Positions 49,000 through 64,000 of a DNA stretch of 64,000 bases are shown here, piece after piece. Source of the DNA: Membranipora membranacea. Taxonomy: Eukaryota > Bryozoa > Gymnolaemata > Cheilostomatida > Membraniporidae. The notes under the pieces are model-generated. The model did not search any database and had not been told where the DNA came from. It was given only the letters and a program-made list of their open reading frames with translations. Both the position numbers and the translations under genes were made by a program. Location: the NCBI GenBank assembly GCA_914767715.1, contig OU612065.1, positions 38,130,001 to 38,194,000 on the forward strand, written 5' to 3'. Every line of letters begins with the position of its first letter. Positions within the stretch are counted from its first letter, which is position 1.

Positions 49000-49990
49000 A
49001 TCAACAATTCCTTACGGATGAACACAACTAAAATAAATTTATGTGTTATTATAAGAAATTATACAATAACAAAATTGTTACAGAAATATCTGACACCAAC
49101 TTTCAATGGAAAACCAAGCTCATGCATTGATAATGCCAGCAACAAAATTAGTGCCAGAAAGCATCAACGTCCTACTATCAAGAAACCTTGGATGACTAAG
49201 CAGTTATTTACACTCACCAAAGAGGGTACTAAACTTCACAAAATAAGCAAAAAGCATTCAAAAACCATAGAGGAAATTTAAAAATCATTGTAACAAATTT
49301 GGCATTAGATGGGCGCAGTACAACTAACACAATCAATATTATAATGGAACAACTTTACGGCCATTTTATTGATGGAAGAATCACCCAGGGTTTAATTTTA
49401 TATCTTTCAAAAGCTTTTGATACAATAAATCACAGCGTTCTAATAAGTAAACAGATGTTTTTTTCAGATATTATCCCCCCTCACAGCGACTGTAGGAAAA
49501 TTATCTTTTAAATAGAAAACAGTTTGTATTGGTAAATGAATTAAGTCGGTTTACTGCCTGTCATGATCGGTGCTCCCTAGGGTTCGTTCTCGGCCAGCAC
49601 TATTTATAATTTATAATGTTGACCTTTTAAATGTATAACCTGATCTAAATTGAAATTTTTTTGCTGACAATACTAATAATTTTAGCACTGAACCTGAAAT
49701 TACGAAGAGCAATTTTACCTCAGATAAATGAATGGTGTATCACCAACTGTCTTGTCATAAACTATGAGAATACCTTTTTGAGACCTCAAACAACATTTTT
49801 GACCAGAAGATTTACAGCTCATATTCCGGAACTTTTTTAGAAGAAAGAGGAACAGCATAACTATCTATGAACATTTTAGAAGCCTGAAAAAGGAATTAGA
49901 TTTAACCCTGATGATGATACAAGCACTCGGTCCAGCCATTGAGCAGAATATAGAATTAGAGTTCTGGGGCCACGCAAGTGACAGCCAGAT
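49000..49990 (+). mobile_element. Decayed LINE relic
   Basis: The plus strand shows KKPWMTKQLFTLTKEGTKLH (the linker between endonuclease and RT typical of LINEs). After a deletion it shows RSTTNTINIIMEQLYGHFID and LSKAFDTINHSVL (RT palm). Further on, APQGS has become AP*GS near 49570, and a FADNT-like box lies at about 49667-49681, a degenerate form of FADDT. Stops and frameshifts are frequent, so it is not functional. Confidence 0.75.
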
Positions 49991-50509
49991 AGGACTCTGT
50001 GTGACATCAAGGGAATTAAACCAGGGGTCACAGTTCTCATATTTTTGAAAAACTAAAAATCATGCCATTACAAATGCTTTGTGAATATAAAGTTTTGAAA
50101 CTTTTATTTATTTCATACTCAATTCAAAATATTTTCAATATGATAACAAACCATGAATACAACGCTTGATCCAACAAACTTGTACTTATGAAAACCAATA
50201 ACAAGCGAGGAGAGAGGTCCTTGTTAAGAAATTGCATAGGCTTGTTCAAAAAGTTCATACTGGAGGTGTGGGTAGGGCCAGAGTGCAATCATGCTAGCCT
50301 TCATGACGCCGGCAATAGCATCAGAAAAGACCAGTCAAAACCCTTCAAGCCAAGACATAAAGTTGGTCAAATTTAGAGAGTCAATTAACTTGCCATAACC
50401 CACAGAGTTGGCGACTTGACGGCGCAATATTTGGCTGCAATTTCTGCAACACACACTAGCCTTCAGTACAATGGGGCCCAACTACCCCAAGCGAAAAAAA
50501 TTCAAATGT
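49991..50509. other. Interior of the inverted pair, right of the LINE relic
   Basis: No gene recognised. Confidence 0.3.
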
Positions 50510-50929
50510 AGAAACTTTGAGACTTGAACAGTGAAGGAGATGGCTCTAACCAACTGAACCACCCCCTACTCTGATTGAGCAACCCGCAGCTGTAATGTGA
50601 CTAAAAAAAAGAACAACGTGGCTTGATCTCCTTTGGTTATATATTTTGGCATTTTGGCAATGGTATTTTGGGATATGGTATGTTGTCCCGCATGGTATTA
50701 TGTCCAATCTGGCTTTATATCCATTGGTATTTTGACACATCTGGCTTTATATCCACTGGTATTTTGACACAACTGGCGTTTTGTACAACTGGTATTTTGG
50801 CATTGGTATATTGTGCAGTGGTGTTTTCACCTATGGCATTATGGCCATGGCATTATGACAATGGCATTATGGCAATGGCATTTTGTCCCAATGGCATTTT
50901 GTCCCAATGGCATTTTGGCCATGGCATTA
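50510..50929 (-). repeat. Right arm of inverted pair: CCAT-rich array with tRNA-like end
   Basis: Reverse complement of 47379-47782 at very high identity, with one extra 16-bp unit (GTCCCAATGGCATTTT doubled at 50881-50914). The pair encloses about 2.7 kb. CCTCTTTA occurs just outside both arms (47359-47366 and 50942-50949), a possible 8-bp target duplication of the whole block. Confidence 0.75.
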
Positions 50930-51200
50930 TGGCCGGGTACCCCTCTTTAAGCCCTACTCGGACACCATCAGGTTAAACAAAGACCAAACAGCATGTCTAC
51001 ATAACTCTGACATCAGAGCTGTCAAAAACTCGTTTTGGATAGATGAATGATGATTAGCCACCAGTAGCTGATTTGATAATTGACATTGAAAACGGAGTTA
51101 GAGCTCTAACCCATTGCACTGATGTACAGTAAAATGATTGATTGAGATTTGCAATAATATACGCACCGATGGTGAGCTGTTGTAGAAATCTACAACTTAC

Positions 51201-51314
51201 ATCTCCATTTGATGGTAACGCCTGTGGTGCACTTGCAGTTAAACAAATAAGATGCAGCATGCAAGCACAGATACCTACAGCGAAACTCAGCTTGACAGTT
51301 AACCTATCCATCAT
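51201..51314 (-). CDS. Orphan signal-peptide exon of an unrecognised secreted protein
   Basis: The minus strand reads MMDRLTVKLSFAVGICACML, then HLICLTASAPQALPSNGD, a good signal peptide with a likely cleavage near ASA. It is followed directly by a consensus donor (GTAAGTTG at 51200-51193). A Met at 51329 is also in frame. It is not related to the YHYH first exons. I found no downstream exon. The inverted CCAT-rich arm begins only about 270 bp further on this strand, so the gene may be interrupted or have distant exons. Product unknown. Confidence 0.4.
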
Positions 51315-51329
51315 CCATTTGTAAAACAT

Positions 51330-54214
51330 AAGTCACTGGGAACAAGCAGTCTACGCATGTGTGAACTGTTGAGGCATACGTTCGTCTCTGCAGCATAGGG
51401 CTTGAACTAATTCACCTAGTCTGAGTACCAAAATTGGGAAAACAATGGAAACCCATAATTTAGAAATATTTGGGCCTAAATGGAACACTGGTTTTGATAT
51501 CTCATAACCTTGAACCCTGGGAGTTGCCTTTCTTGATGGAAGGCAGTGCCACCTTCGCTGTGCTGCAGAGATAGACTTTGTCACAAGGCTATCCTGCAGG
51601 CAGAGTGGGGAACAAGAGCAGTTGGTCAGCATGTATTGATGACACATCTCTGTGTCACATGATATGGGATACAATTCTCAGAAACATGTGATATCCTGCT
51701 ACTGTCAACTATGACAAAACACAAAAGGTGATTCGTATATATATATATATTTATGTTGTTTTAGTCTCGTCACAGACAGTAGATTATATATAGTCTCTGA
51801 ACTGGTATCTAACTGGATATTGTTTCTTGCATCTATTGTTTGAAAGGTGTCCAGGCTAACGCATGCCGTCTCACTGCTTTAAAACGCTTGCAGGTCAACC
51901 CTAGAATATCAGGACAAACAAACATAATTTTTCTGATTATACTTTTCATGATCTTGCTTGAAACTTAATTTTCCCTTTCTTTTTTTTTCAATTGCTGATT
52001 TGTGATGATGTAGTTAAATAACAATTTTTGTTGCCAACCAGTAATTGAATCAAACACCTCACTTATGCCCTGTATATAGATTGCAGATTGTTTGAGCTAC
52101 CTGAGCTTATTAGTTAATAATGTTGATTTTGTGTGTTTGATAATTGAGTGGATTTACTCTGTAGCAGACATATTATGTAATAGTTTTGAATTAACCTAGA
52201 TTGTGCAGGCCCTAGTCTGCCTTGTTTTATGAATTGAGAGGAGAGCAGTGTTCGACTTGTGAGAGAGTGGACCTGCACCAGGGTAAATAAAGATCTTTTA
52301 ACCTTGAAAGTACTAAATAGTGAATATGTAGACAGCAATATATAAACGTTTTTAAGACTTTCACCATGGACCTCCCTGCCTACAACGGTACGCCCAGCGC
52401 GACAGTTCAACATTTAGTTGTTACATCCCCATATGATTTTGCAAACATTCTCATCGAATGAAAATTATGCCAGCGAAAAAAAAAATTGAAGACAATCGCA
52501 CATACTCAAAATGAGTGCTCTTTCGTACAATTCAGCAACAGTAACTAGTGTTTGTCTTCTCTCACTCAACAGAATGACAAATCCCAATAGAAAATTATTG
52601 CCTAAACTTTAGTTCAAAATTCCAGATATTAATCGATGAAAATTGAGGTTTATACTATCCAATGGGACTTGGTTGCTCAGGATTGTTGTGCCATCTGCAA
52701 TTCTACTCAACTCCAGTCGACTATCCTAAAGCAAAAACACATGATTGAGTAGGAGACCAGAAAACGTGTAGGAAAACAGTATCACCAACAATGCATCATC
52801 AGAGCGAGCAAAGGTCAGATCATATATAATGTCATCATTTATCACCTGATCCGGTAGGGGGACAAGGAGCTTGCAGTGTGCGACACCCGACAAGGTGATA
52901 TGATACTAAATGCTGATGCTGGACGTGCCATAGTGTTGTTGTTTTTACCCATAACCCTGAAAATATCTGTGAAGAAATTTTGGGAACACATGGTGCAGTC
53001 TACAGACAGTCCATTCTTCTCCTGGATATTGAGAGATATTTGATGTAAATGTACGCAATTATAATGTTTAACACTGACTGACACATGTCATTTCCAATGA
53101 AGCGCTGAAGCCTCACAGTCTCAAACTCCAGGCGGTATGTTATAAGAAATTCATGGATGAGCTGAAGACAAAGCGGGGATTAGCTTGTTCATCTCAATAT
53201 CAATGGTTATTAAAATGTGATTATAAAGTTCATATTAAGGTGTGCCTAGAATGCCTCCCAACAGTAGAATAAAGACTATCCTGCACATAGACATAATGTA
53301 TATTTTAGGCCATGATCCTGCCACACATGAACGTGGTCATAATACTCTTCTAAAATAGCAGTTGGCGTCAGACTGTTGGTGATTAATTGAACAAATAGAT
53401 AATGCTATTCAATGTTATTAAGCTATTAATAGCTGAGGAGACTTCCTTTTGATTCATAGTCTGTGATGACGACAAATAAATGTTGAGCTGGAGCAAAGGA
53501 TTGGCTGGTTATTGTGGTAATTATGGATGAGCTGCCCTACTTGGAATTTATACCAGAAATTGGGAATCAAGCAGCCTAAGCAACTCCTGCAGTTAGATTT
53601 ATTAGTCTGTAAATGTGTGAGAATTCTAAAAAAAACTCTCTGAACTTTTTTCATAATCTGGACACATATACAAGCTTATAAATCAGATTTCATCAATTTA
53701 TATTATTTTTAAAGAATCTGGGATTAACACTATTCCAGTCGTCTGAATTGAGAAAGTGAGAAAAATTTAGACTTTACTTATGGGAATGATGCTATGTATG
53801 AATGGAAAGCGTTTAGTAAACGTATAAAGACCTAAGTTTGACCTTCCCAGAAGGAGATCTTATTTTCACACTAAATTGGATGGTGGTAGTAGTGGATCAG
53901 TAGTTTGAAATATATGAAAGTGGCAGCTTTATGGCTCGTACAGAACATGCCACCGTTCATATCATATATGAGCAAGGAGATATTTGTTACCAAGAAAGTG
54001 CCAGGAATTTATTTATTATAAAAATATTGCATAGCTACTGCAGAACTAGCTGTCTGACTTATCGGTAAACTTAGTAAACTTAGATCTTATTTATTTGAAG
54101 AACACTTCTAGAAAGTATAAACACCCGTGGGTCCTTTGGGGCAGGGAAAATCAAGCGTGAAAGCTCCTCCAGTGGGACATGAACACAAGATTCCCGCGGC
54201 GTGAAAATCAAACA
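51330..54214. other. Intergenic stretch with dispersed repeats
   Basis: 51945-52020 and 52430-52605 together match the dispersed repeat at 3335-3565. The 410 bp between them (52017-52428) look inserted. On the minus strand the insert contains a weak tRNA-like stretch (AGGTAGCTCAAACAATCTGC, then GTTTGATTCAA, near 52106-52045). No exon supported. Confidence 0.35.
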
Positions 54215-55700
54215 AGGGTGGCTACAAATAGCTGCCATAATCCGTCATCATTCGAATGAAAAATAAGTATTTATTGATAATTTCAAAGCTCTCAATATTT
54301 AAATATATCAACCAGGATATAGATTGAGTTTCATGTGCGTCAATCGTAATGTGGCAGTTAAAAAGTCTGCTTATGAACCCGCTATAGCAAAATGGGAAAC
54401 ATTTTCATAATCTGACAAATGAGCACAACCACAATTCGCTATACCATTAGTAAACTGCGGCCACACCCATTATGGGAATTTTATACTTCCTTCAATTCTT
54501 GGCACCGATGAGGTCAACAAAAAAGTTAATTTTTTTTATAATGGGTGGAAAACCACTAGCTGGCGGCTTTGGTACCAAGAATGTCAAGAATTATGAGATA
54601 ATAGTAGCACAAGATTGGTAGGAATTATCACCGATTTATATATAAACGGTATTTTAAATAGTCGTGCAGTGTCACCAGTTGTAACATCAACATCTCGTAG
54701 ACAGTTGGCATTTGCTTGTCAGCTATTTTTGTCAAGCCAGCTGACGTCTGATTTGAGTTGCGGGTTTTGAAATCATGTCGGTCCCCGTGCGATGGATGCA
54801 TGGATTGTTGCTTGGGTGTACCTTTAGTCTGTTACCATCAAGCTTTCTATAATTTTTCTGTCATATAATACAATCTTACCACCATGTCACAAGACAGACA
54901 AATATGAGTATGGAAGAACATATTATTATGCCAACTACCGAGCACTATTGTTTTCAATGCATGCAGATTTAATATAATTTTTTTGAAGTAACATCACTGA
55001 TATAATTTAATTTTGATTTTGAAAAACATTCTCATCAAATGAAAGTTATGCCAATAAAGTTAAAAAAGATGTATGGTTGATGCTATGTTATTATGTCACA
55101 TTTTGGGGTTATGACACCCACATGAATCGATCTATTCATATCCTAGTTACTTTATTAATGGTTATAGTTTATTAAATATGTTTTGCTGCTAAAATTGATA
55201 GCATGTCACACTGAGTAAGTTTCCAAAGGGAGAGGGGAGAGCGTGAGAATCGACAAGGGCCGGTACAAATAGCTGCCATAATTCGTCATCATTTGAATAA
55301 ACGATTAGTATTTATTGATAATCTCAAAACCCTCAGTATATATTATTATTTATATCAAATATGGTAATCAGAATATAGATTGAGTTTTATAAGCATTAAT
55401 CGTAATCTGGCATATTAATAAATCTATTTCCGCCCAGTAACTGCAAATAGGGGAACATTTTTTTGAACCCAACAAATGAGCACAACCACAATTCGTTGTA
55501 TCGTAAGACCAATTTCGTTCTAAATCCATACTTCTCTTCAATTCTCAACCAACTAACCAACTAACCAACCAACCAATACAACTATTGAGGTCAAGAAAAA
55601 GTTAATTTCTTTATAATGGGTGAGAAAATACACTAGCTGGTGGCTTTGGTGCCAAGAATAGTTGAGTGATAATGACATAACGATTACCTAAATCCGGAGG
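54215..55700. repeat. Diverged direct duplication, about 1.04-kb period
   Basis: 54215-54640 and 55255-55700 share TACAAATAGCTGCCATAAT, CGTCATCATT.GAAT, TATTTATTGATAAT and AATGAGCACAACCACAATTCG in order, with many substitutions. No coding capacity. A weaker relationship links 54690-54860 with 56370-56480. Confidence 0.65.
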
Positions 55701-55951
55701 TGATGCTAAAGCATAACGCAGAAAAGTCAAGGAATTATCAATGGCCTTTGAGTACAATATAGAAACACTATACTTCAGTTGTCAAAGTCAGTTAAATGAA
55801 AAGTGAGAAAATCATTAGTAGTAAGATCATTATATTTTTCTACATTGAGTGAGAGATGTATTTAGTTAAAACATGAAGGAGTAGCGGCACATCGACTTTT
55901 AAATAGTGATGATCATTTTAATATCACAGTTTGTCAGCTGGACAATAAACC

Positions 55952-56240
55952 TGCTGTCACTCAGGCAAATTTGTGCTTGTAGAATTCTGTATAGCTCAAC
56001 ATTAACAAAATGGGCCTGGAATCTCAGTGTTGCTGCCTATGGGCGAATAATTTGCACAAACTCTTACTAAAAGACAATAATGACGTCAGCACCTAGTGTG
56101 TTATTTTCATACCCTGATTTTGACGATCAGTTTGTGCAAATTATTTGCCTTTTAGGCAACAACGCTGAGATTGCAGTCTCATTTTGTTAGGTTTGAGCTA
56201 TACAGAATTCAAAGAGCACACATTTCGCTGAGTGACAGCA
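55952..56240. mobile_element. Fold-back element with about 110-bp arms
   Basis: The left arm from TGCTGTCACTCAG to AATAATTTGCACAAACT (55952-56060) is the imperfect inverted copy of 56125-56240. The loop is about 65 bp. Shared words are GAATTCTGTATAGCTCAA, CTAACAAAATG-like and AATCTCAG.GTTG. It is a typical MITE/fold-back structure without an ORF. Confidence 0.75.
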
Positions 56241-57531
56241 ATATAAACGAACAAGTATATTAATTGATTCTTCACTCATTTTCGGCATATACCTATAATA
56301 TATGCGCTGTTTTCATGTAGCTGGGCTTGGTCACCATTTGTATCATCATCATATGGTAATATTCAATAATAGACTCTTAGCGTTTTTTGTTGAGTCTGCT
56401 GACATCTTTTTTGGGATGCCGGATTTCAGATTATGTTTGTTACCATCCAGCTTTCTTAAATTTTGCACGTTTATTTGCTGCTTTATCATTTATCAGATCC
56501 ACTACAAGGTAGTTATAATGACTTCAACTAAGAAAATGCTCAGGATAAGTTTATGTGTTTATAGGGTATAGTGTTTTCTTGAAAAGTGGATTGATTTACC
56601 TTCACTCAATATCATACAAAGAACTGGAAAACTTATCGTTTTGATGATACTATTTTTCCATGAGAACCTGCAATAAAAATGGTGAAACCGAGAAGCCACA
56701 ATCATGGTTATCGTCATCAAAGTGAAGAGTAACAGCGTTAAGTTTTAAAAGTCCTATCATGACAATGCCATTAGCATATTATTTGAAAATGTCTTTGGGT
56801 ATTTATCTGTTCGCATTTGGATAATATCTTCTAACATGTTATATCTCATCCAACTAAGTGTAATCCTAAATTCTTATCTTTAATGCAAGATAGACAACTG
56901 TTAAAGCCCATAGGGGGGGGGGGGCACTCCACATAATCCATACCCCTAGATTACTGCAATAGGAGAACAAGGTACAAATGTCAAATAACCATGCCATGAG
57001 AGTCTGTAAAACAGGCTGACATCAGAGCAAAATTAGACTGATTTTTTATCGAATGGCAACATGAGGATATATTTATTGATGCTCAACCACTACAAGGGTT
57101 TTACATCCTTATCCTTTTATCAATGTTTATCAGTGAACAAAGGAACATTTTATTTTGCACATACTGGACATTTTTGGAATCACGATTACTGACATTTTCA
57201 AAGAATAATAATGGTTATTTCACTTAAACTTGTACAACATAATGGGCAACAAAAACTGACAATCAGTCATCTTATACGAATCATATCATAATCTTGCTTA
57301 AAAGTCCAACACTTGCGTTCCGATCTGATCTCAATATAGAGCGATTAAAAATGAGCACACAACTACAGCTCATGACAATCCAAATAAATAAGAAGACAAA
57401 TATAGGATTATATCTGCCAATACAAGTTATTGACATCGTATCAACTAAGCAATTAAAGTCCAAACCAATTATCTGGTTCTTTTCAACAAAAAAAGAACTG
57501 GATAAGAGCTAATTGACACTATAATGAGTCA
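56241..57531. other. Intergenic stretch downstream of PI4KA
   Basis: No gene recognised. A 12-G run lies at 56913-56924. An open frame at 56302-56571 has no support beyond its length. Confidence 0.35.
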
Positions 57532-62460
<4,929 letters not shown>

Positions 62461-62626
62461 CTACAAACAGATAATATAACTCATTAATATTATACATATA
62501 CAATGCACGATGTATCTGCAGTCATTTTAATATAAGCTATCAGACAAATGAGCTAATATTATCAGTTTATCAACATTATTACTTATAATGATAAAGTGCT
62601 CATTAGCATGTATTAGAACCCGTTAA

Positions 62627-62632
62627 TATAAA
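62627..62632 (+). promoter_or_regulatory. TATA-like box of YHYH gene F
   Basis: TATAAA lies 62 bp upstream of the gene F start codon. The spacing is similar to the TATA box of gene D. Confidence 0.4.
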
Positions 62633-62693
62633 CTCGCTGACAGACAAGGAGTCTGCCAGAGCTGATCACAGCAGCAGTGGGCAGACTAACAAG

Positions 62694-64000
62694 ATGGATG
62701 CCTCCAGAATGGTGGCATTATTGGTGCTGCTCAGTGTGAATCTGGTGGCTGGGCTGACACCAAAAGAGCTGAGATTATTCCACATGGATGTCGAGGTGAT
62801 CACAACCTTCGTCTAAACAGACAATTTTCCACTAAATTAATTTGGAGGTTTTTATTTTAATTTTATTTGAGGTTCCAAAATTTAGTACCCTTGCATAAGC
62901 AGAGGTAAAGGTTTTTTTTTGTATCACACAGCATTTTCAATTAGATGCAAGTGTTATTCTTGCTGTGTTTCACACTTGTCTATAATTTTTTAGTTGAGGG
63001 AAGATGGCGGAGTATATAGTTTCTTCTCTTCTGGGTACCCACCACACGATATAGATCACAGTATCAGTGATACTAAAGCCTCAGTACAGAACTACACATA
63101 CAATATCACAATCAGCCCTGATAATAACGGTAAGTTTTCTGTTTAGGCCCCACTAGATGGAGTGGCAGCCATACTTTGGGATCTTGCTTAAAGAAAACTG
63201 GATGTTCCATTCAACACCAGTATTTGTCTAACGGTTCATCAATCCAAATTTTAAGATTTTAATTGTTGAGCTTGGATATGACAACATGGTGTCATAATTT
63301 TTGTAATTGTCTATTTTCATACACTTTCCAGGTGATCAATTGTGGTGTACAACTCTTGGACCTGTGGGATTTGCCAAAAATGGGGTGGCTTTATACAACG
63401 CCCTCACTGGGGCAGGAACTGATTCTGTTTACTATGAGGAATTTGATGAATGTAAAGGTCATACCAGCCCAGGTGGAGCCTACCACTACCATCAGTTCTC
63501 CCGTGTGTATTTAATCCAACAAAAATTAACGCTAGTACGATGTGGGTTGATTGTTTCGTTGAATTTTTGTTTTGTTCATATTTGTTTTATTTGGCCATCA
63601 CACCAAATAATGATAAATTATATATAATTAACATTATTTTATTTTCATAAAAGTGCAGATACAACTTTTGATACGAAAAAGGTTATTTTAAGAAACAGAA
63701 GTGGGTGCATTCCGGACCATGTCTAATTGGCTGGAGAAAAATCATTCTCATTAAGCAAAAAGAAAATTTCCCTTGTGCTTGGACTTTGCCATGGATGCAA
63801 ATGTCATGCTATTTTTTACCAGTGCCACCTGGTAGGTCTTGGTTGAAAAGTTAAAATGAAGTTTACAAATTGTGTTTGGTCTATTTAAGCATGTATCGGT
63901 GACCTCTTGATCGGTGACGAGTTTATCGGGATAGCGATAGATGGTAACCCTATCTACGGGCCGAATGCTACTGATTATCCACAGCTTCTCACTTCGGCTG
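62694..64000 (+). CDS. Secreted YHYH-domain protein F, 5' part (runs off the window)
   Basis: Exons 62694..62795 (102 nt), 62994..63129 (136 nt), 63332..63502 (171 nt) and 63890 to the edge keep the family's lengths and phases. The signal peptide is hydrophobic (MVALLVLLSVNLVAG). Exon 2 encodes GVYSFFSSGYPPHDID with NYT and NIT sequons. Exon 3 encodes LWCTTLGPVGFAKNGVALYN and AYHYHQFS. Exon 4 starts CIGDLLIGDEFIGIAIDGNP and has PNAT where the others have PKAS. Its introns are shorter than in the other copies, and it is clearly diverged, so it is not part of the recent duplications. It starts 234 bp from the last visible PI4KA exon on the other strand. The end of exon 4 and exons 5-6 lie beyond the window. 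Confidence 0.88.

Overview
The window is metazoan nuclear DNA, AT-rich, with genes split by GT-AG introns, non-LTR retrotransposon remains and many MITE-like inverted repeats. Marine invertebrate origin is likely because expanded YHYH-domain secreted proteins are known from such animals and from bacteria. A sponge or cnidarian is possible, but the sequence alone does not settle it.

The core of the window is a cluster of six YHYH-domain genes: A (-, 0.8-2.3 kb, incomplete), B (+, 9.0-11.8 kb), D (-, 16.4-19.2 kb), C (+, 32.0-34.9 kb), E (-, 41.0-46.3 kb) and F (+, 62.7 kb to the right edge). They alternate in strand as three head-to-head pairs (A/B, D/C, E/F). I assembled B, C, D and E completely. 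Each has six exons whose first four are exactly 102, 136, 171 and 201 nt with the same phases, and each assembles to one open frame (287, 300, 290 and 325 aa). The encoded proteins have a signal peptide, a conserved domain with a YHYH motif and a GRYRYH block, a short Cys-rich module, and a tail that differs between paralogues: Thr/Arg repeats in B and C, a Gly/Pro/Gln insert plus an acidic hydrophobic tail in E, and an amphipathic tail in D. A lacks the signal-peptide exon.

From 57.5 to 62.5 kb on the minus strand lie eleven exons (490 residues) of phosphatidylinositol 4-kinase alpha, covering the helical-region end and the complete catalytic domain to the stop codon. The N-terminal part of the kinase would have to lie beyond YHYH gene F. 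F is therefore either nested in a kinase intron, or the kinase copy is 5'-truncated.

The rest is repeat-rich. There are three LINE remnants (4.0-5.7, 27.5-29.9 and 49.0-50.0 kb), one of them split by a hAT-like MITE. There is a dispersed hAT-like MITE family (introns of B and C, and 20.7 and 38.2 kb), a long-TIR element in a kinase intron, a fold-back element at 56 kb, and an inverted pair of CCAT-rich arrays with tRNA-like ends around the 49-kb LINE. A 58-bp minisatellite of 15 copies sits in gene E. Segmental duplications link B with C, A with E, and 20.7-23.1 with 38.3-40.0 kb. I see no rRNA, functional tRNA, CRISPR or prokaryotic features.
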